Source of the DNA: Tritrichomonas musculus
Taxonomy: Eukaryota; Parabasalia; Tritrichomonadida; Tritrichomonadidae
DNA length: 64,000 bases
Assembly (NCBI GenBank): GCA_039105265.1
Contig: JAPFFF010000011.1
Coordinates: 3,348,001-3,412,000 of the forward strand
Direction of reading: 5' to 3'
The notes beneath the pieces were generated by a model, which did no database searches, had not been told where the DNA came from, and worked only from the letters and a program-made list of their open reading frames with translations. Of this stretch, positions 10,320-18,407 are shown in pieces (positions within the stretch are counted from its first letter, which is position 1; each line of letters begins with the position of its first letter). The position numbers and the translations under genes were made by a program.

Positions 10320-10862
10320 ATGGATATTGAAATGACCTCAGATATGGCTACTGGTACAGATACTGATACAGCTACTGATGCTGAGATACTCCTAAAAATC
10401 GTAGATGGCATCACCGATTTACGCCGAGATGTCAAGCATTTGATTAAGCGTATGAACCATAAACGCAAACCATCTGCTGATACCCCAAAGGCTGAAGCAC
10501 ATATCGACACCTCTCAGGACACCACTCAGGATGCAAATGACTCACCTCCTGAGACTCCATCTATTGAACATCCTCGACCTCGTTTAAATCGCACCCATAT
10601 ATTCAATCGAAGCAAGTTCCTGGATATTGGGGATCACGACCGATTGATCCAATATGTCACATCACAGGCGGTAATCGATGCGATCTCCAACGCAGAACCT
10701 CATAAACGCGTATCCCTATTGCGTAGACTCATACGTGATAACCTAAAGTTGAGTATCTCCATGTATATGACCCAAAAACTAATCAACACCCATATGCCTA
10801 TAAACGGCCCGTCAAGGGAAACAGCTCCAGACCCAGATGAGATCGATACAACCGATTTCTAA
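10320..10862 (+). CDS. Polinton I hypothetical protein, 180 aa
   Basis: The start ATG at 10320 follows TTTTTGCATAA, a string also seen before the small gene at 31676. A Thr/Asp-rich start is followed by a helical segment (ILLKIVDGITDLRRDVKHLI), a polar linker and a helical C-terminal half (VIDAISNAEPHKRVSLLRRL). No known domain. Possibly an oligomerising or nucleic-acid-associated protein, but no function can be assigned. Confidence 0.6.
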   Translation: MDIEMTSDMATGTDTDTATDAEILLKIVDGITDLRRDVKHLIKRMNHKRKPSADTPKAEAHIDTSQDTTQDANDSPPETPSIEHPRPRLNRTHIFNRSKFLDIGDHDRLIQYVTSQAVIDAISNAEPHKRVSLLRRLIRDNLKLSISMYMTQKLINTHMPINGPSRETAPDPDEIDTTDF

Positions 10863-10912
10863 CCGAATTCCAAAAATATTTTTGCAAAAACCGACCCCAT
10901 GATGGATGCGTA

Positions 10913-11110
10913 ATGCATTCTCTAGAGGAACCAATATACGTGCCCGGGATTGCACATCAATCCCTCAATGAAAATACCTGCATCCACCATGAGGCTGGTT
11001 GGGGTTGCAAATGCCGGCAAATGCCCGTATTACCTCATAATCCACAAGTAATAGTTTACCCAAGGTGTTTAGTGCGCTTGGGCTCTATCACAAATATGGA
11101 CCGGAAATAA
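10913..11110 (+). CDS. Small Cys/His-containing hypothetical protein, 65 aa
   Basis: It starts MHSLEEPIYVPGIAHQSLNE and holds CIHHEAGWGCKCRQMPVLPH, a cluster that could bind a metal ion. It follows the previous gene in the same direction by 50 bases. Short, so it may be a chance frame. Confidence 0.35.
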   Translation: MHSLEEPIYVPGIAHQSLNENTCIHHEAGWGCKCRQMPVLPHNPQVIVYPRCLVRLGSITNMDRK

Positions 11111-11121
11111 TACGAAAAATC

Positions 11122-11216
11122 GGTATGGCAGTGGATCGAACCTATGCCTGCCGCCGAAGCTGGGAGACATCCTTCTTGATCCAACAACTATACCAGTTAG
11201 CGCTAACACATATATG
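11122..11216 (-). ncRNA. tRNA-like structured non-coding patch
   Basis: Read on the minus strand it has an A-box-like stretch (TTAGCGCTAACTGGTATAG) and a B-box-like GGTTCGATCC at about the right distance. GGTAT/ATACC and GGATC/GATCC can pair around it, and GTTAGCGCTAAC is a perfect palindrome. However, the T stem does not close properly and I cannot draw a full cloverleaf. It could be a decayed tRNA or an unrelated structured RNA or DNA site. Confidence 0.3.
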
Positions 11217-11309
11217 ATTCCGATTTGCTATTTAATCGAATAAAATTCAAAAATAGTATGTCATCAACTGCGTTGCGATGATTATTTTTGTATTTTTACC
11301 AATGGGCAA

Positions 11310-11403
11310 ATGAGTAACATTACTACTTGGAATTTCGATAAAAAGGTTCTACCCACAGACATCGTCAGAGACTATATCGATCTCATCAATGAGAAGTTCC
11401 GCG
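11310..11403 (+). CDS. Polinton I module-repeat protein, first part before the nested insertion
   Basis: It starts MSNITTWNFDKKVLPTDIVR and continues to the edge of the nested element. The sequence matches the start of the ~90-residue module found again at about 14,100-14,335 and 14,560-14,800, so it is the front of the same gene. The nested element at 11,404-13,869 separates it from the remainder. Described only as a part of the broken element. Confidence 0.6.
11399..11403. repeat. Target-site duplication CCGCG of the nested element (left)
   Basis: CCGCG precedes the inverted repeat at 11404 and recurs at 13870-13874 right after the other end. Five bases; the sixth base differs. Confidence 0.7.
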
Positions 11404-11469
11404 AGTAGTATACGTTAGGCTGTGCGCCCTTAACGGTCGCCCAGACCTAACCGCACATATGATTTCACC
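11404..11469. repeat. Nested element left terminal inverted repeat
   Basis: Begins AGTAGTATACGTTAGGCTGT and matches the reverse complement of 13804-13869, with differences only in the last 16 bases or so. Confidence 0.9.
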
Positions 11470-11552
11470 AAGGCCATTTATAAACATTTTTTTCTCTATT
11501 TTTATTTTTATATTTATATTTTTATATTTTTTATCTTCATATCAAAAAACAA

Positions 11553-11798
11553 ATGTGGGGAAAAAGAAGGAACTATATGATCACATTCTGGACACATGAA
11601 TACCCTAAAGAGCTGCCAGATAACTCCACTTATCTATGTACATGTGAGGATACTTGTGAGAATGGCAGATATCATGGTCATGCATTCATTTATTTCAAAA
11701 ATCCAGAAGATATGAAGTGTGTTAAGAGCTTATTTGGTCATAATGCTCATTTAGAAGTGCCTCGTAGAAACAGCTGGTGTATGCAATTGAAATATTAA
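11553..11798 (+). CDS. CRESS-virus Rep-like HUH endonuclease domain, N-terminal piece (81 aa)
   Basis: It starts MWGKRRNYMITFWTHEYPKE. The order of features matches the N-terminal domain of circovirus/CRESS-type replication proteins: motif I-like ITFWTHE; motif II-like GRYHGHAFIYFKNPEDM, with the two histidines in the metal-binding His-x-His arrangement; and then VKSLFGHNAHLEVPR, like the VKxLxxxAHxE stretch of Reps. The helicase half of a Rep is not present in this frame, so the part looks incomplete. Such Reps nick and join single-stranded DNA. It lies 85 bases inside the left repeat of the nested element. The domain call rests on motif pattern only. Confidence 0.6.
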   Translation: MWGKRRNYMITFWTHEYPKELPDNSTYLCTCEDTCENGRYHGHAFIYFKNPEDMKCVKSLFGHNAHLEVPRRNSWCMQLKY

Positions 11799-11890
11799 TA
11801 TATAATTATTCGAAACGAACTTTTGAGGTGAAAAACATTGAGGAAATTTTCTTGGATATCTATTCACCAAATTCAGATATAGCAAATCGA

Positions 11891-13756
11891 ATGTCATTTC
11901 GCCTTGAGGGAGTTCACCATGTTGAAAGGAACGATACAGCTTATTGCGATACTATCGGTGTTCTCGATACAATTGAAAAAATCTCTTATCGTTATGAAGA
12001 TTCAAAAATTGATGCAAGTCATAGAAATATTGAATTATATCTGAAAAAGGATTTGGTGGATCCTGTAGATGAGGTCAATTGGGATGGAATTATGAATCCT
12101 TTCAAATATATTATTCAGCAACAATTTTATGAAATAACACCAAATCCAAATGCAGCAACCCCACTTTATACAGATTATAATATCACAAGTTCTAAAATCA
12201 TAACCGCCGATAACATCACGACGATGAGAAGTGATTTAAATTTAGTGACAAATAATTTGGATGTCGTATCGTACGATTTGAATGAAATGAGTCATAGAGT
12301 TAACGTACTTGATTCAGAAATGGTTCAAGTCAAAAACATAACTCAACATTTAGAGAATGACGTTAAGCATTTAAGAATTGTCTCATATACTGCCCTAGCT
12401 TTTGGTATAGCAGGCACAGTAGGGAGTGCAGCATCTATCGGCATGCAACTTTTTCCACATGGTATCCAAATTTTAAAAGCAGCTTTTTCTAGCTTTTTCA
12501 GAGGTTTACGAATGAGATTAAGAGTTGCAGGTCAACCATATTGGCAAGTTATGAGAGTATGGCCTGGAATGGAACTAAGGAGCATAACCACCGATATTTC
12601 ACCTGTTATTAATTGGTGTAATTCAGAATATACAAATTTAGACGATATCCCTTATACTGAAGAAGATGATAATCCAGAAGAATATAGTTTATCGGTTTCA
12701 GCCTCTTATGAATTATGTAATCAATTCAGAGAAACATTGAAACCTATTTTCAAATTATTGGCCTTAAAGGTGGATGAAATAGCCAATGAATTTGAAAATA
12801 ATGATTTTATTTCAAAAAGTGATTTGAAAAGAGACGATACAATTGACATTAATGGCAAATTAATTGATGGCAAAATACATTTAGAAGCTGAGGATACAAT
12901 AAGTGAAGGAAATATCAAAGTCAGGATTATGATTATGAAAGTAAGCGAATATAATGATATAGACTATGAAGAGAATTATCCAATAATTCATATATCAAAT
13001 GGAGAGATATCGAACTATGAGGGCACAGAGAACTTTCCAACTGCATCTCTCCAAGACAAAACTATAATTATTGATAACCCAAAGAGACATAGAATTAGTG
13101 CAATCAGCATCAAAGAGAACACAGCGATAAGAAGTATGAAATATTCTGTAAATGATATAGCTTATATGAGTGACATTGATGCGCTTAATAAAAAGATTGA
13201 TCAAATAGAAGAAAACTCACATACAAACGATGAAAACATAGCAAAAATAATGAATACATATCCTACTGTTGATGAAACAAATGAGGCTTTAGATGTGCTC
13301 AAAGGCAGAATTGAGACATTAGAGGGTGAAAATACCACATTAAAGGCTACGATAGCCGCTTTTGAAGCTAGGATAGCTGCTCTTGAAAATCCGCCACTTG
13401 ATTGGAAAACCTTTTATTCTTCTTTTACTGAGAACATTACTGAGTCTCATTCGAAATATTTTTGTTTTTATTATGGTGATAACTTGTTCCAAGTAGAAGC
13501 CACTACATTTGATGGTGAACCTGTAGAAGATGGTGAATATTTGTTAATTTGGACAGATAGGAGTCAAAAACAACATTATGTTAGATTAATAACTTATAAC
13601 CATTGTGCTGGCGATAATGAATTGTATATGGATGAAATTTATGGCAAAGAAAATACAATTACCTATATCGGTTATGACATGCTTGTTGAAGACATAACAC
13701 TTGATTTAGATGATAGATATGAATCAACATTTGATGCAATATATAGAAAGAAATAA
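11891..13756 (+). CDS. Coiled-coil protein with a hydrophobic segment in the nested element (621 aa)
   Basis: The first ATG in the frame is at 11891 (MSFRLEGVHHVERNDTAYCD). A predicted coiled coil (DLNLVTNNLDVVSYDLNEMS onward, about residues 115-165) runs into a hydrophobic glycine/alanine-rich segment (ALAFGIAGTVGSAASIGMQL) that could span or insert into a membrane. A second coiled coil lies near IDQIEENSHTNDENIAKIMN and IETLEGENTTLKATIAAFEA, followed by a beta-rich C-terminal domain. The plan resembles fibre or attachment proteins and recalls the fibre-like gene of the surrounding Polinton, but I see no direct sequence match. Function unknown; structural or host-attachment role is inference. 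Confidence 0.6.
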   Translation: MSFRLEGVHHVERNDTAYCDTIGVLDTIEKISYRYEDSKIDASHRNIELYLKKDLVDPVDEVNWDGIMNPFKYIIQQQFYEITPNPNAATPLYTDYNITSSKIITADNITTMRSDLNLVTNNLDVVSYDLNEMSHRVNVLDSEMVQVKNITQHLENDVKHLRIVSYTALAFGIAGTVGSAASIGMQLFPHGIQILKAAFSSFFRGLRMRLRVAGQPYWQVMRVWPGMELRSITTDISPVINWCNSEYTNLDDIPYTEEDDNPEEYSLSVSASYELCNQFRETLKPIFKLLALKVDEIANEFENNDFISKSDLKRDDTIDINGKLIDGKIHLEAEDTISEGNIKVRIMIMKVSEYNDIDYEENYPIIHISNGEISNYEGTENFPTASLQDKTIIIDNPKRHRISAISIKENTAIRSMKYSVNDIAYMSDIDALNKKIDQIEENSHTNDENIAKIMNTYPTVDETNEALDVLKGRIETLEGENTTLKATIAAFEARIAALENPPLDWKTFYSSFTENITESHSKYFCFYYGDNLFQVEATTFDGEPVEDGEYLLIWTDRSQKQHYVRLITYNHCAGDNELYMDEIYGKENTITYIGYDMLVEDITLDLDDRYESTFDAIYRKK

Positions 13757-13803
13757 GAATAAACTATCTATCATATATTTTTTTTTGCTTATAACTATCC
13801 CCC

Positions 13804-13869
13804 AGTGAAATCATCGGCGCAGTTAGGTCTGGGCGACCGTTAAGGGCGCACAGCCTAACGTATACTACT
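13804..13869. repeat. Nested element right terminal inverted repeat
   Basis: Inverted copy of 11404-11469; followed directly by the CCGCG duplication at 13870-13874. Confidence 0.9.
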
Positions 13870-13874
13870 CCGCG

Positions 13875-15457
13875 GGGGTATCTCAACCAACAGCCAATAT
13901 GTTGGACAGCTGAGCAGTCTCATAAAGTTCCTGAATGAGAACTCATTTGTAGCTCACACTGGTTTTGATCCCGATAATAAGCTCGAGGAATCAGATCTTG
14001 ATACATTCCTCAGACGACTGAGGCTTACACGTGCTGAGCAGAGGCGTCTCAAGGTATTGGGATTGGAAGGTGCTGAACGCTTACTGAATAGCAAGATTAA
14101 TAAGACCCATTTTGATAAAACTGTTTTAACCGCGAGTGATGTCAAAGATTATATCAAGATCGTCAACACTGAGTTCGGTGGCAAAATCCCAACCGACATA
14201 TCACAGGCCGCACAGCAGAGCAGTCTCATAAAGTTCCTGAATGATAATTTATTTGTATATCGCACACGTTTTGATACTAATACTCTTCTCGAGGTCTCAG
14301 ATTTTGACAAATTCTTCGAGAGACTGCATGATGAACAAGAGGATAAGCTGCTGAGGAATGCAACTGAACAGAATCTGCAAGCACTTGAGAAGGTCAGACT
14401 TGAGCGGGAACGTGCTAAGCAATTGGAACGAGAGCATGCTAAGCAGGAGCGTCTCCAGAAGCAGGAACAGAAGCTGTAACAGAAACTCGCTGAGAAGTCG
14501 AAACGCGATCGATTGAAGAAGAAGCGGGAACAGGAGCGTGAAAAGCATCGCAAGATTACTACTAGGAATTTTGCTAAACGTGTTCTACCCGAGGAAACTG
14601 TTGAAGAGTATATCGATAAGGCCAATGAGACGTTCGATGCCAACATCCAAATCCGCAACACATCATATAATGAACGACTGAACAGTTTCGTAAAGTTCCT
14701 GAATGATAATTTATTTGTATATCGCACCGGTTTTGATCGCGATTATCATATCAAGGAATCAGATCTTGATACATTCTTCGAGAGACTTGAGGCTGAACGA
14801 ACTAAGGATTACTTCAAGCATTTCAATAGAGATGATTACAAGATTGAGGACCCCATTGATGAACAGCGGCGTGTGAAGTCCCAGTTTAAGTTCTATCAGC
14901 AATTAGCTGATGATCGCAAAGTATGTTCATATTTCAACAAACATTATCCCGAGTATATCGATAGAGCTGAAATACAAGATATATTCCGAGACAGGACTAA
15001 GGTTACAAAACTGACTCATATTATCGATGGTAACGCTAATATTGATGATCTCCCCAAGGACCCCGAAAATAATGAAATACTCGATTACCCCAGTGAGTTC
15101 GGTCATGAGTTCAAATCGAAACACACCGATTTCCTCATGGTGAATGAACCTGATAGCTATGATAGGGCTGTTGAGGCTTGGCGATCATATACCAAATATG
15201 CTGATAGTGATTCCAAGGAACGCGAGGATATCGATACCTATGAGCCAATATACATATACTACTTCAACTCGATATCCTCATTGAACACCATATATGAGGG
15301 TTTGCAACAGGTCTATAAGCGTGAGGTAAAACCATTCAAAATCTATTTCCAACTCTCAGGTGTATTTCAGTCCCCCTGTGATGAGAGTGAGAATATGTAT
15401 GGGTATTCATGTGAATATGCAGCTAGGGAAATCAATTGGAACAACTATAGTTCGTGA
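13875..15457 (+). CDS. Polinton I module-repeat protein, remainder (N-terminal region of the polymerase gene block)
   Basis: A ~90-residue module recurs at about 13,900-14,040, 14,100-14,335 and 14,560-14,800. Each copy has a YI..(V/A)NxxF segment, then KFLNDNLFVYRTxFD, then an acidic ESDxDxFFERL helix. Highly charged coiled-coil linkers (RERAKQLEREHAKQERLQ and similar) join the copies, and a unique domain follows (FKFYQQLADDRKVCSYFNKH onward). It lies immediately in front of the polymerase in the same orientation, so it is either the N-terminal part of a long polymerase polyprotein or its partner. The region is broken (a few breaks) and is given here as a part only. Confidence 0.6.
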
Positions 15458-18284
15458 TGAGCAATCGCTTGATATCGTGAAGTACTATATTGAATCAGTA
15501 CTGCACTCATATGAGACCTCAACATCTGGAACCAAGTTGATTATGGTAGGATCAGTCTCATTCACGGTATCTCGAATGGTCAAGGTTAGTGGTCCAATCA
15601 AGGATTTACCTCCTGAGATCAAAAATAGCAAATTCATCATCACGGACAATGCCGATGACAATCTATGTTGGTACCGATTTCTGGCTGCATGTCTAGATGA
15701 CCATCTAGTTGACCCCGAATCTGGTTGCAATACTAAGAATCGCACACAGGCAGCTAGGAAGCTCCTATGCGAGGATCACAATATAGTGTATTCTACTAAG
15801 CCATCTCAAGATGCAATCGACCTCCTGAACAACTATCCGGGTACATCAATTGAATCAATGAAGGCATCTGCCGAGAAGCATCACTTGAATGTGGACATCT
15901 ATGAGTACTTGGAGGATCTCAAAGTCTATAACCTTCAGGACCAATGGAAATACAATGAGGATAACTCATTTAGGAAATCCGCATTGCTGTACACCCAAAA
16001 TCGAATCATCCACATAATGTACATCAGGAATGCTGAGAAGCTGACCAACATCTATATCTGCCCAAAGTGTGGCTCATATGCCCATTACGGTCATTACAAT
16101 ATGAAGTGTTTCGAGAACCATGTTAAGAACTGTGACGGGGTATTTCGAAAGCGATTCATACCCAATCGTGAACCACTACCATACTGTCCACATATACTCA
16201 GCAATCTGGTGTACGAATATTGCTTAGCCTATGGTCTCGACTGGAAACCCAACATATATTACATCACCTACGATTTCGAAACTGTTGAACAGCCTGTGGA
16301 TACATCTATTGGTTCATCCACAACCATCAACTCACGACTGATTCCCCTTAGTGTATCATCATGTGTCAAATCGCAATCTGGTTGTACCACAAAGCACTTC
16401 TCATTAAGAGATTCATCTGAGTTCATCATCAAATGGATCGAGTGGTTGTTTGAGCAATCCAAGCAAGTGTATCACGATAAGGTTCAATATATGAAATCCT
16501 TCATCAATCAACCAGTTGACAATCTCAAAACCATTGATCGCAACCTGAATGTGATAACCGTATTTGGATTCAACTCGAGTAGATTCGATAGCAACCTATT
16601 CAAGGAGTATCTCAACTACAGTTCAGCCAAGCGAAATATGTTCTGGAGTGTTGAACCCAATAGCATCATTGGTACCACATCCTCATTGAAGCAGTTCATA
16701 TTGAAGTCACCCAAATACGACACCAAGTTGCGATTCATCGATGCACAATCATTTGTCGCTGGTGGTACATTAAGGCAATTCGGTGTAGACTTTGGGGGAG
16801 TTGAGAATAGCTCGAAGGGTGTGTTCCCATATGAAGCCATCAACACTGAGAACTACAATGAGGTCCTCTCAAAAGCAGAGCCATTTGAGTATGAGGTGTT
16901 CTACAGCTATCTCAACCAGAAGAATCCATTGACACCAGATGATTACAAACTATATCTCGAGGATGCCAAAAACTATAAAACCCGATGGGACTACCTACTT
17001 GCATACACATGCATGCGTATCATCAACAGCCAGAAGTACCAAGAACATCCCGATTTCCTGTTCAAAGCGGAGGTCATGTTGAAATGCCCAATATCCAAAA
17101 TCAACTACTTCATCAATTTCCCACCCGTATTTCGCAATTTCGATATCACCAATGATGAGGCCACAATTGGTCCATATATGCACGACTACATGACTCACAA
17201 TAAGCTCCCATCTGTTGACAAAACTGAACGGAAGCTGACCATGAGTGTTGATACAATGGGTACCTATCAGACATTCTCGAATTACTACCTCTGGTTCCTC
17301 CTCGACCATGGACTTGTCATCGAGGATATCAAGAGTCTCACCAAATACGAGGCTCATCGCGGATTCAACCCATTCGTTAGCGAGTTCATGAAACGCCGTC
17401 AGGATATCATATCAGGTACCGTCAAGGGGAATGAGAAGTTCTACAAGATCAGCATGAATGGCTCATATGGGTACGATGGGATGAACACCGAGAAGTTCTC
17501 CAAAATCAAGATATGCTCACGCGATAAGACCTTCCAGAATATCATCTACGACAACTATGTCAGTGGCACCAAATTGAGTGATGACAACTATCTACTCCAG
17601 ATGAACCCGAAGAGCTTCAAATGCACGACATGCCTTCAGGAATCATTCTGGACTCTAGATAATGCCAAATTTTGGTATCTCACATTCATATACGAGTTCA
17701 TGTACAAGTGCCTTGATGTGGAGCGATTCCATTTCATAGAGGGGGACACTGATAGTGCATATTTTGCGGTTGCTGGTGATGACACCAAGGGGTCCGATCA
17801 AGAGTTCAAATACATCATCAAGAATAGGGCATTCTATGATGAGAACATATATAAGTTCATGCCGAATCCCAATATAAATACAATCGCTGATGAGAAGAAA
17901 ATACTGGGTCTCTGCATTGAGAAATATGGTGAGAATATGATTGCGTTAGCCCCTAAGTGCTACACCATATTTAATAGTGGAGCTGTAACCAAGGCACTCA
18001 AACTCAAAGGGGTCTCCCTCAAGAAAAACCAAATCACAAGTGATGATTACAAGGACATCATCGACAATGGTGGTGTGAAGGTTGGCAAAAATATCAATCT
18101 GCAAATGGTCATGAATACCAAAATCCAGAGCAAAATCAGTGAGATGACGATGTCCAAGATCACGGTAAACAAGAATGCTCTCACCGGGACTCACACCAAA
18201 ATGATTGTCCTCGAGAACCAATCCTGTGCACCATTCATCCACGGACTCACATCAGGGGACTATATTATATGCAATTCGAATTGA
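15381..18284 (+). CDS. Polinton-type (protein-primed family B) DNA polymerase
   Basis: It replicates the element. In order: a region with NLCWYRFLAACLDDHL and CPKCGSYAHYGHYNMKCFEN, a Cys/His zinc-finger-like cluster; exonuclease motif I in YYITYDFETVEQP (near 16,270); exonuclease motif II in VFGFNSSRFDSNLFKEY (near 16,560); conserved NFPPVFRNFDI; FYKISMNGSYGYDGMNTEKF (near 17,440); polymerase motif C in HFIEGDTDSAYFAVAG (near 17,740); and LKLKGVSLKKNQ near the end. The polymerase of the second, degraded element (48,584-51,765) is collinear and clearly homologous. The gene looks broken and is described as a fossil. Confidence 0.9.
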   Translation: MRVRICMGIHVNMQLGKSIGTTIVRDEQSLDIVKYYIESVLHSYETSTSGTKLIMVGSVSFTVSRMVKVSGPIKDLPPEIKNSKFIITDNADDNLCWYRFLAACLDDHLVDPESGCNTKNRTQAARKLLCEDHNIVYSTKPSQDAIDLLNNYPGTSIESMKASAEKHHLNVDIYEYLEDLKVYNLQDQWKYNEDNSFRKSALLYTQNRIIHIMYIRNAEKLTNIYICPKCGSYAHYGHYNMKCFENHVKNCDGVFRKRFIPNREPLPYCPHILSNLVYEYCLAYGLDWKPNIYYITYDFETVEQPVDTSIGSSTTINSRLIPLSVSSCVKSQSGCTTKHFSLRDSSEFIIKWIEWLFEQSKQVYHDKVQYMKSFINQPVDNLKTIDRNLNVITVFGFNSSRFDSNLFKEYLNYSSAKRNMFWSVEPNSIIGTTSSLKQFILKSPKYDTKLRFIDAQSFVAGGTLRQFGVDFGGVENSSKGVFPYEAINTENYNEVLSKAEPFEYEVFYSYLNQKNPLTPDDYKLYLEDAKNYKTRWDYLLAYTCMRIINSQKYQEHPDFLFKAEVMLKCPISKINYFINFPPVFRNFDITNDEATIGPYMHDYMTHNKLPSVDKTERKLTMSVDTMGTYQTFSNYYLWFLLDHGLVIEDIKSLTKYEAHRGFNPFVSEFMKRRQDIISGTVKGNEKFYKISMNGSYGYDGMNTEKFSKIKICSRDKTFQNIIYDNYVSGTKLSDDNYLLQMNPKSFKCTTCLQESFWTLDNAKFWYLTFIYEFMYKCLDVERFHFIEGDTDSAYFAVAGDDTKGSDQEFKYIIKNRAFYDENIYKFMPNPNINTIADEKKILGLCIEKYGENMIALAPKCYTIFNSGAVTKALKLKGVSLKKNQITSDDYKDIIDNGGVKVGKNINLQMVMNTKIQSKISEMTMSKITVNKNALTGTHTKMIVLENQSCAPFIHGLTSGDYIICNSN

Positions 18285-18407
18285 ATATGGGGTCAACGGG
18301 ATTTCCCGCAGACCTCTAAATATTGGGTGTGGTAGAATTCTACCAGACCCAGATTTCATGGTGATAACCACTAAATCCCTGGAACAGCAAAACTGCTGTC
18401 CCGATAA
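18285..18407. terminator. Palindrome cluster between convergent genes (copy A)
   Basis: It lies between the polymerase and fibre-like genes, which face each other. It holds a hairpin CGGGATTTCCCG and the perfect 16-base palindrome TGGTAGAATTCTACCA (18330-18345). Most of the segment recurs, inverted and with blocks rearranged, at 27,595-27,723. A role in 3'-end formation is inference from position. Confidence 0.45.

Larger units (their letters stand above)
11404..13869. mobile_element. Nested 2.47-kb terminal-inverted-repeat element carrying a Rep-like gene
   Basis: It is flanked by 66-bp inverted repeats (11404-11469 and 13804-13869) that begin AGTAGTATACGTTAGGCTGT and differ at only a few inner positions, and by a 5-bp CCGCG duplication. 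It carries a HUH Rep-like frame (11,553-11,798) and a coiled-coil protein gene (11,891-13,756), both on the plus strand. Its outermost six bases AGTAGT equal those of the host Polinton, which suggests use of the same integrase, but the 5-bp duplication differs from the Polinton 6 bp. The near-identical arms point to a younger age than the Polinton. I know no named family of this kind. Confidence 0.85.

Noticed and set aside
11122-11216. Firm tRNA-Pro call on the minus strand
   Set aside because: A TTCGGCG loop could give a CGG anticodon, but position 37 is a pyrimidine, the T stem fails and the acceptor stem has a mismatch; kept only as a tRNA-like patch.
14149-14727. Minus-strand Ser/Arg/Phe-rich frames over the module-repeat protein
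   Set aside because: Shadow frames of the Lys/Glu/Arg-rich plus-strand sequence.
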